Virus record (IMG/VR): IMGVR_UViG_3300036393_000033
Coordinates: 1 to 41,827 of that record
Length of the DNA: 41,827 nucleotides
Source of the DNA: a virus
Strand: one strand, 5' to 3'
Under the pieces are notes generated by a model. The model did no database searches. It was not told the DNA's origin and saw only the letters and a program-made list of their open reading frames with translations. A program made the position numbers and the translations under genes. This document shows, one piece after another, positions 23,237-28,836 of the stretch (within the stretch, counting starts at the first letter, position 1; each line of letters starts with the position of its first letter).

Positions 23237-23857
23237 TCAGTTTGGGCGCATGCCCGGTGGCGGAGAGTCCAGCTGCGAAAGCCGCCCGATCACGCCCGCG
23301 TTGGACGCTGGCTGGGCAGCCTCCTCGTTCGGACGCTGCGCCGGCAGCGCGCCGAACAGGCCCGGATTGTTCGCCGCCGCGACCGCCTGGTCCTTGAACA
23401 GGCTATATTCGTCGGCGGGCGTGAGGCCAAACCGCTTGCTCAGCTCCAGCGCATGCTTCAGCGCCTCGTCGCGGATGCGCACCATCGGATGCGTGCGCGG
23501 CATCATCGAGCCGGACACGGTCTTCACGTTGGTGACATGGCCGTCGCGATCGACGGCTTCCTTCGCCAGCACCCATTCCGCGTAATAGACGCAGAACGTG
23601 AAGAACAGCGGCCGATGCTGCGGCTGCAGCCGGTGCGTCTTCACGAGCAGCGGCGCCAGTTCGCGCCACATCGCCGCGGCGGCCGGATCGTTCGCGATCA
23701 TCGCGGGCGGCTCCACGCCGCTGGCGCTTGCCAGGCTATCTGCCAGCAGTTCGGCGACGCGCTTCGCTTCCTGCCGGCGCTTCTCGACTTTCGAGACCCG
23801 CCGGCCGGGATTGCCCTTCGCCTGCTGCACAGCGGGCGGATCAGCGCGCCGCCCCAT
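23237..23857 (-). CDS. terS: Terminase small subunit, P27 family
   Basis: A 206-residue protein. PPAVQQAKGNPGRRV near the N-terminus, a helical core with MWRELAPLLVKTHRLQPQHR, and RTHPMVRIRDEALKHALELSKRFGLTPA are characteristic of the P27/phage terminase small subunit family. The protein recognises the packaging start on DNA. AGGAGG stands seven bases before the ATG. The 109 bases upstream, between it and the HNH gene, hold no gene. Confidence 0.9.
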   Translation of the reverse strand: MGRRADPPAVQQAKGNPGRRVSKVEKRRQEAKRVAELLADSLASASGVEPPAMIANDPAAAAMWRELAPLLVKTHRLQPQHRPLFFTFCVYYAEWVLAKEAVDRDGHVTNVKTVSGSMMPRTHPMVRIRDEALKHALELSKRFGLTPADEYSLFKDQAVAAANNPGLFGALPAQRPNEEAAQPASNAGVIGRLSQLDSPPPGMRPN

Positions 23858-23966
23858 GTCCGCCTCCTTGGCTAAAAAAAACTTTCCGCGAATAACGCGC
23901 CGAAAAATCCGGTTGTGACGTCCGGTCTTGAAGGGGTCGGGGCGCAACCTTTTCACCACCCCCCTG

Positions 23967-24290
23967 TCACCGCGACCCGCCACGCTCCTCGCGCTGGACC
24001 TCGCCATCGTGGCACGGCTTGCAGCAGCTCTCGAACGGACCCGCGACGAACAGCTCCCAATCGCCCCGGTGAGGCTGGCGATGGTTCACCACCGTCGCCG
24101 CGCGCACCACGTGACGCGCAAGGCATCGCTCGCAGAGCGGCTGCTTGGCCAGCTGCTCATCCCTGATCGCATGCCAGATGACGAGACCATACCAGCCGCG
24201 CCACGGCTTCGCCTTGCGCCGCTGCCGATCATAGTCCCGCCCTCGCTGGACTTTCGATCGACCGCCGAGCACGGGCGGAGCCTTGGCCAT
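23967..24290 (-). CDS. HNH endonuclease beside the terminase
   Basis: A 107-residue protein with CERCLARHVVRAATVVNHRQ, then HRGDWELF and a final CKPCHDGE: an HNH fold with two Cys pairs for a structural zinc and the usual His residues (VNHR, CHD). HNH proteins next to TerS/TerL are needed for cos cleavage and morphogenesis in HK97-like phages. First gene of the late operon, just after the promoter and hairpin described here. The ATG lies 11 bases after the T run of that hairpin. Confidence 0.88.
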   Translation of the reverse strand: MAKAPPVLGGRSKVQRGRDYDRQRRKAKPWRGWYGLVIWHAIRDEQLAKQPLCERCLARHVVRAATVVNHRQPHRGDWELFVAGPFESCCKPCHDGEVQREERGGSR

Positions 24291-24301
24291 GCGGCACCCT
24301 G

Positions 24302-24343
24302 AAAAACGGATCGGGCGGCAAGGCCGAAGCCCGCCGCCCGATC
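24302..24343 (-). terminator. Very strong terminator-like hairpin in the late leader
   Basis: Read on the minus strand, GATCGGGCGGC (24343-24333) pairs with GCCGCCCGATC (24319-24309). The loop itself closes as GGC, TTCG, GCC, so the stem is nearly continuous and ends in a stable UUCG tetraloop. CG and five T (24306-24302) follow. It lies between the candidate late promoter and the first late gene, so it could close the early operon or demand antitermination for late expression. Confidence 0.8.
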
Positions 24344-24420
24344 AGATAATGGAGAGGATGCCTGAAAGGCCGTGGGGCCGGAGAGGCGGAGGTGGTCGCC
24401 GCGCACCTCTCCAACCCTGC

Positions 24421-24448
24421 CTGATAACTACCCCAAAAACGGGGTCAA
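24421..24448 (-). promoter_or_regulatory. Candidate late promoter
   Basis: On the minus strand TTGACC (24448-24443), a 16-base spacer and TATCAG (24426-24421), pointing at the late genes. The spacer contains a small hairpin ACCCC/GGGGT. The site lies in the only sizeable gap (24291-24480) between the early and late genes. The rest of that gap shows nothing else definite, though a cos site could be there or at 23858-23966. Confidence 0.5.
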
Positions 24449-24480
24449 TGCGAACACACGATATTTCATCGGACGAAACT

Positions 24481-25212
24481 TTATGGGGTTGACGCGTTCA
24501 CCCACGCTTTTCCGCCATTTAGCCGTTTGCATATGGTGTGGATCGCCCGGCCATAGCGCATGCGCAGACCGTCCGCGCCCAGCGTCACGCTCATCGGCTT
24601 GCGCAGCCGCATCCACGGCACCTGCCCGAACCCGCTGGCGAGCGCGGTGACGGCCAGCACGACCAGCCGCCGGTCCCGCTCCGGCACGAACAGCAGCCAT
24701 GCGCTCACCTCATCCCGCTTGGCGACCTCACGCCGCCGCAGCGGCAGTGGGCGGATCGGCGCATCCTTGTCCACATCGGGGCCATAGAATTCGGCCTTCA
24801 CCAGCTGCCACGGCCCGTCCGTCGCGAACGGAGAACGCCCGCCGCCAGGGCTGCGCCGCCACAGATGCACCGCCTCCACCAACCGCTCTTCGACCATGTC
24901 GAACGTCCAGAAGGCCCCGGTCAGCGACGCTCCGATTGGACCAATGGGAGGTTGGGAGGTTTGATCATTCTCAAACAAGGTGTTGGGAGGATCATTGGGA
25001 GGATTATAGTCAGGCATTTCAACATCATCCGTGTCATATGGGAAGATGGGAGGGTGTGCGTTGCTCATCTCGTGCGCATATGCGCCCGCCCGCGCGCTAC
25101 GGGGCAAGGTCGCGAACAAGCTCCCAAACTCCCGCAACCTCCCGAAAGCGCGGAAATGCGCGGTTTCCGGGTTGTGACGATCCTCCCTGAAATGGGAGGC
25201 AGGGAGGATCAT
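24481..25212 (-). CDS. Helix-turn-helix-like protein before the late promoter (DUF6362-like)
   Basis: A 243-residue protein. The first 85 residues are low-complexity and Pro/Asn/Asp-rich (YNPPNDPPN). From about residue 105 it resembles DUF6362 proteins: WTFDMVEERLVEAVHLWRR, PLRRREVAKRDEVSAWLLFV and a terminal ARL-like helix pair with LRMRYGRAIHTICKRLN, which looks like a sigma-region-4-type helix-turn-helix. The ATG overlaps the primase stop. Its place, last gene before the late promoter, is that of the lambda Q-type late regulator, so it is the best candidate for a late activator or antiterminator. That role is inference. Confidence 0.65.
   Translation of the reverse strand: MILPASHFREDRHNPETAHFRAFGRLREFGSLFATLPRSARAGAYAHEMSNAHPPIFPYDTDDVEMPDYNPPNDPPNTLFENDQTSQPPIGPIGASLTGAFWTFDMVEERLVEAVHLWRRSPGGGRSPFATDGPWQLVKAEFYGPDVDKDAPIRPLPLRRREVAKRDEVSAWLLFVPERDRRLVVLAVTALASGFGQVPWMRLRKPMSVTLGADGLRMRYGRAIHTICKRLNGGKAWVNASTP
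25179..25210. repeat. Inverted repeat at the primase 3' junction
   Basis: GATCCTCCCTG (25179-25189) and CAGGGAGGATC (25200-25210) are perfect 11-bp arms around AAATGGGAGG. The repeat covers the start of the next gene. The core GGGAGG recurs about seven times between 24945 and 25210 and GGGAGGAT twice more inside the primase gene (near 27046 and 27088). Part of this reflects Pro-Pro codons in the downstream protein, but the perfect palindrome does not. Confidence 0.6.
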
Positions 25213-28200
25213 GGCGGCAAATCATAGTCCGGCCTCGCTGATGGAGAGGGTGCGGGAGAGGAAGCCGCCGCGGGCGGCACCGCCTCGCCGTAGAATGCGC
25301 GCGGCGGCGGCAGTTCGCCTTCCTTCGGGATCATCCGGTCCTTGTCGTCGAAGCTGACGAAATCCAGCTCGTCGTAACGCAACGCGATGTCCTGCCATTG
25401 CATGGTGCTGGACTTCGCGATCTTGAAGCTCTTGCGCTTCATCTGGGCGTTCAGGAATTTGGGCGACCACGGCTTGCCGGTCTGCGCCAGCTGGCCCGCC
25501 CAGGCCTGCCAGGCGGCGAAGGCGCGGTGGAACGGCGTCGCCCCTACGGTCTCACCTTTCACCCGCGCCACGCAGAGGTCGATGAAGCGGCCGAGCGGAT
25601 CGTTTTCCTGCTGATATTCGCGGGTCGCGTCCTTCACCGCCTGCGGGATCAGCAGCCCGCGATCCAGATAGCGGAGCGCACCGGCGATCATCCGGTTCAG
25701 GATGCCGCTCGCTGCCTCCTTCAATTTGTCCTTCAGCCGCAAATCCTGCTGATCGTCGGGAATGATGACCGCCCACGGCACCACCTGCACGCGCCGCTGG
25801 ATGCCGTGGTCGGTGCTGATCTTCGGCATGGTGTTCGCCATCACCGTGTTGGTGAAAGTGATCTGCAGCTCGAATGGCGGCTTCATCAGCTCGCGCACGC
25901 CGCCTTTCGGCTCGTCGCTGGTCAGCGACTTGATCAGCCCGTCCGCGAATTTGGAATTATCTTCCGGCTCGTTGGCATAGACCATGCGCCGGCCCGCCAG
26001 CGCGGCCAGATCGGGCGAGGCGTCGCTGCCCTTGCGCACGCGGCCCGCGTCCATGAAGGTCTCGATGCCGGTGGACCAGGCGTAATCGCCCAGAATGAAG
26101 GCGATGGTGGAAACCCACACGCCCTTGCCGTTTGAGCCTTCGCCATAGAACAGCGCCATTTTCTGCGCATCGGCGAGGCCCAGGCTGTTATAGCCGGCCC
26201 AGTCGTCCAGAAACTCGCGCATTTCCGCTTCCGGCTGCACCCCTGCAAGGAACGCGTCGAAGCGCGGGCAGCGCGCCGCAGCGTCGAACGCGGCGCTGCC
26301 GATCTTGGTCATCCGGTCCTCGCGCCGATGGCCGCGCAAGCCGACCGCCGCGCGGCGGCCATCGCCGGGCCGCGCGAACACGATCGTGCCGTTCTGCATG
26401 TTCAGCAGCAGCGGATCGGCGTCGAAATCCTGCGGCCGTGCCGAAAGCCGGGCCTCGGCCAGCTTGGCGATGCAGCCGATATGCCCCGCCCCTTCGGATG
26501 TGCGGCCCCAGCTGGCGATCTTCGTCGAATAGAGCACATATTCGCCATTGCTCTTGATCTGGGCGATATAGTCGTGGCGCTCGCCGCTATTCTCGCTCTG
26601 CCGCGCGAGATGACGCTGCCACCGCCATTCCAGCGTTTTTCGTTTCCGCTTGGCCTTGATCGTCGACAGCGGCAGGCGGCTATCATCATCCTCGTCGTCA
26701 TAATGGTCGCCATCATCGTCGAAGCCGCCTTCGGGCGGGAACGGCACCCCGCTCGCCTGGATCAGCGCGGCCTCGTCCTGGATCGCGCGCATCGTCGCCT
26801 GCACCGCCGCGCCCAGCAGCGGCAGCGCCATGTCGCGGTTCCAGCGGGCGCCGTCCCAAGCCAACCAGCCCCACGCTTCGACGAACAGGAAATCGCCGCC
26901 ATAACGGACGAGGAACCGCTCCAGATTGCCCAGGTCGGTGAGCGGCAGGAACGCACACTCGCGCACATTGTCGGCCGTCAGCAGGCTTCCAACCTTCCCC
27001 GGCGCCCCTTCTGCCGCGACATTCTCGTCACTGCCTCCCGCTTGGGAGGATGGCTTGCCATTCGAAGGCGGACCGGGGGTGGGGGGAGAACGGGAGGATC
27101 GAGGTGAACGCGGCGACCGCGAGGCGCGGTCGCGGGCAGCAGCCGCGATCTCTTCGAGATCGCGCGGACTGTTCATTCCGGCGGTCCAGCCGGAGTTGAT
27201 CGTCGCTTCCAGCTGCCCGCTATCGTCGCGGCCGGGATTGTCGCGCGCGGCGGCTTCCAGCGATGCGCGGGCAATGCCGGCATCCAGCACGCCGGCCGCG
27301 ACCAGCGAGGCGATCTTCAGCGCGGACGTGTTCAGCTGGGCGTTGCGCTTGCCGGTCCCGGCCGCGCGCACCTCGCGCAGCTCGCCGTCGAGCGCCCCCA
27401 GCGCGTATCGGCGCAGCGCCGCGTCCACCTTATTGGCTGCGCCGGCCAGATCATCTCCGCTCGTCCCGAGCGAAGTCGAGGGGCGCGGGCGTTCCGATAA
27501 CGGCTCGGCCGCCGCCGGCGTCCACCGCCCCTCCGCATCCCGCGCCGCTTCCTGATCCTTCCTGCTGCGCCGGTCGCGCAGAATATCGATCAGCACCGGC
27601 GGCGCCGTCGCCACCGGCGCGTCCACCCGCCCGCGCAGCCAGCGATACACGCCGGCCGTCGCATTCCCGCACGGCGCGACGATGCGGCTGGGCGGCGCGA
27701 TCACATAGCCGCCCTGGCCGCGCACATCGACGTGGCTAGGCAAATTGCCCCGGTTGCGCACCGCCTCGCCCGGCGGCTGCACCAGATAGAGATGGACGCC
27801 GCCCGATGGCGTGCGCACCGCCAGAGACTCCGGCAGCACGCACCCCATCAGCCGCTCCATGTCGGCCTTCAGCCGCTCGAGCGTGAAATCCTCGCCGGTC
27901 TCGGCATCGTGGCGCGGATCGAAGTCCAGCGCGAAGATGCCGCCATCCTCATCCCCGCTCATCCCGAGCGAAGTCGAGGGGCGTCCCAGCGGCAGGCCGA
28001 TCAGCGCGTTCGGATATTGCCGCCACCAGGTTTTGATCTGCTCTTCGTCGGTGGTCGCGGCCTTCAGCCCGATCGTGACATAGGGCGCCTTCGCGCGCGG
28101 CGTGACGGTCTCCGGCGGCGCATCGCCCTTGCCGGGCTTCAGATAGGGGCGGCCGTCGCATTCCCGGCAGGGGAACACCGGCCATCCCCGGCGCGCATAT

Positions 28201-28247
28201 TGAAGCGCCGCCTGCCCCATTGGCGACGGCAGTTGAGCAACCGACAC
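25209..28247 (-). CDS. Primase-polymerase fused to SF3/D5-type helicase
   Basis: A 1012-residue replication protein. The N-terminal PrimPol domain has FALDFDPRHD (Asp108, Asp110) and SGGVHLYL (His152). A linker with two Ser/Pro-rich stretches follows (about 370-405). The C-terminal P4/D5-type helicase has Walker A GEGSNGKG (703-710), Walker B RRMVYANEPED (753-763) and the sensor FTNTVMAN. It should make primers and unwind DNA at the phage origin. Two copies of the dispersed hairpin element are read in frame, at residues 89-99 and 253-266; the first lies just before the catalytic Asp pair. GTG start with a weak ribosome site. Confidence 0.9.
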   Translation of the reverse strand: MSVAQLPSPMGQAALQYARRGWPVFPCRECDGRPYLKPGKGDAPPETVTPRAKAPYVTIGLKAATTDEEQIKTWWRQYPNALIGLPLGRPSTSLGMSGDEDGGIFALDFDPRHDAETGEDFTLERLKADMERLMGCVLPESLAVRTPSGGVHLYLVQPPGEAVRNRGNLPSHVDVRGQGGYVIAPPSRIVAPCGNATAGVYRWLRGRVDAPVATAPPVLIDILRDRRSRKDQEAARDAEGRWTPAAAEPLSERPRPSTSLGTSGDDLAGAANKVDAALRRYALGALDGELREVRAAGTGKRNAQLNTSALKIASLVAAGVLDAGIARASLEAAARDNPGRDDSGQLEATINSGWTAGMNSPRDLEEIAAAARDRASRSPRSPRSSRSPPTPGPPSNGKPSSQAGGSDENVAAEGAPGKVGSLLTADNVRECAFLPLTDLGNLERFLVRYGGDFLFVEAWGWLAWDGARWNRDMALPLLGAAVQATMRAIQDEAALIQASGVPFPPEGGFDDDGDHYDDEDDDSRLPLSTIKAKRKRKTLEWRWQRHLARQSENSGERHDYIAQIKSNGEYVLYSTKIASWGRTSEGAGHIGCIAKLAEARLSARPQDFDADPLLLNMQNGTIVFARPGDGRRAAVGLRGHRREDRMTKIGSAAFDAAARCPRFDAFLAGVQPEAEMREFLDDWAGYNSLGLADAQKMALFYGEGSNGKGVWVSTIAFILGDYAWSTGIETFMDAGRVRKGSDASPDLAALAGRRMVYANEPEDNSKFADGLIKSLTSDEPKGGVRELMKPPFELQITFTNTVMANTMPKISTDHGIQRRVQVVPWAVIIPDDQQDLRLKDKLKEAASGILNRMIAGALRYLDRGLLIPQAVKDATREYQQENDPLGRFIDLCVARVKGETVGATPFHRAFAAWQAWAGQLAQTGKPWSPKFLNAQMKRKSFKIAKSSTMQWQDIALRYDELDFVSFDDKDRMIPKEGELPPPRAFYGEAVPPAAASSPAPSPSARPDYDLPP
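27457..27485. repeat. Dispersed hairpin element, copy 1
   Basis: A 29-base element: CCGCTCGTCCCGAGCG, then AAGTCGAGGGGCG. CGCTCG and CGAGCG form a 6-bp stem over TCC. It lies inside the primase gene and is translated (minus strand) as RPSTSLGTSGD. Confidence 0.85.
27955..27983. repeat. Dispersed hairpin element, copy 2
   Basis: Same element with one change (CTCATCC for CTCGTCC). It lies in the PrimPol part of the primase gene and is read as RPSTSLGMSGD, immediately before the catalytic FALDFD. Confidence 0.85.
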
Positions 28248-28269
28248 GCGAAATCCCCGCTATAATCCA

Positions 28270-28287
28270 CCCCGGCGAAGGCCGGGG
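28270..28287. repeat. Perfect palindromic repeat, CCCCGGC-GAAG-GCCGGGG
   Basis: A 7-bp perfect stem with a GAAG loop, in the 68-base gap between the primase start and the preceding gene. Its form (followed by TCCA) is that of a chromosomal repeat common in alphaproteobacteria. It is a different family from the 29-base element and lies 40 bases from copy 3. Confidence 0.75.
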
Positions 28288-28315
28288 TCCAATGCCTTGT
28301 CTGACCGATCCGCCG

Positions 28316-28579
28316 CTAGGGCGGGTCCCGCTCATCCCGAGCGAAGTCGAGGGGCTCCCCCAGCTGCCGCGCCGCGATCACGGCGGGCGCGTGCGCGGCC
28401 AGCCAGGCCACGGCGTCATGGGTCAGCCGCGACACGCTCAGCACGTCACGCAGCTGCAGCGCCGCGACGATCGCGCGCCGCTGGTCGGCGGGCAGCCGCT
28501 TCCAGCACGGCCCGCACAGCCGCATCCAGCGTTCGATCACGCGGGGGCAGGCAGCGCAGATCTGGCGGCGGCGCTTCAT
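28316..28579 (-). CDS. Small zinc-ribbon-like protein
   Basis: An 87-residue protein with two Cys pairs (QICAACPRV and RLCGPCWKR) about 17 residues apart, a likely zinc site, followed by helices with QLRDVLSVSRLTHDAVAWLA. The last ten residues (PLDFARDERD) come from copy 3 of the dispersed element, which the frame crosses before stopping, so the C-terminus appears to have been replaced or lengthened by it. ATGA overlap with the preceding Cys-rich gene. Function unknown. Confidence 0.65.
   Translation of the reverse strand: MKRRRQICAACPRVIERWMRLCGPCWKRLPADQRRAIVAALQLRDVLSVSRLTHDAVAWLAAHAPAVIAARQLGEPLDFARDERDPP
28328..28355. repeat. Dispersed hairpin element, copy 3
   Basis: Same element as copies 1 and 2 (CTCATCC form). 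It lies at the 3' end of the small zinc-ribbon gene and is read as PLDFARDERD, a different frame from that used in the primase. Confidence 0.85.
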
Positions 28580-28836
28580 ACCCGCCCCCCCGATCCGACG
28601 CAGGGCGGGGATTGCGGCGGCGCCGCTTCGAAATACCGCCCCTCCGGGCCGCAGCGATCGCGGTTGAAGATCGCGCCAGGCCGGCGCCGCTCCGCGAAGG
28701 CATCGGCAACGATGCTGAAATCGCCCTGCACCGCGTCCCAGCCCTTGCGGCGCGTGCAAGCCGCGCCTGATAAGTGAAACAACGGCGGCGACTGCCTGAA
28801 ATGCCGGCAGTTTCGGCAAAGCGGCGCCGGGCTCAT
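28576..28836 (-). CDS. Cys-rich hypothetical protein, 86 aa
   Basis: Four to five Cys residues (PLCRNCRHFRQ, GAACTRRKG, RDRCGPEGRYF, SPPC) suggest a zinc-binding fold. The CxxCxxF start followed by CGPEGRYFE resembles small phage proteins often found near replication genes. It is joined by ATGA overlaps to the helicase-methyltransferase before it and the zinc-ribbon gene after it. No function can be given. Confidence 0.65.
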   Translation of the reverse strand: MSPAPLCRNCRHFRQSPPLFHLSGAACTRRKGWDAVQGDFSIVADAFAERRRPGAIFNRDRCGPEGRYFEAAPPQSPPCVGSGGRV

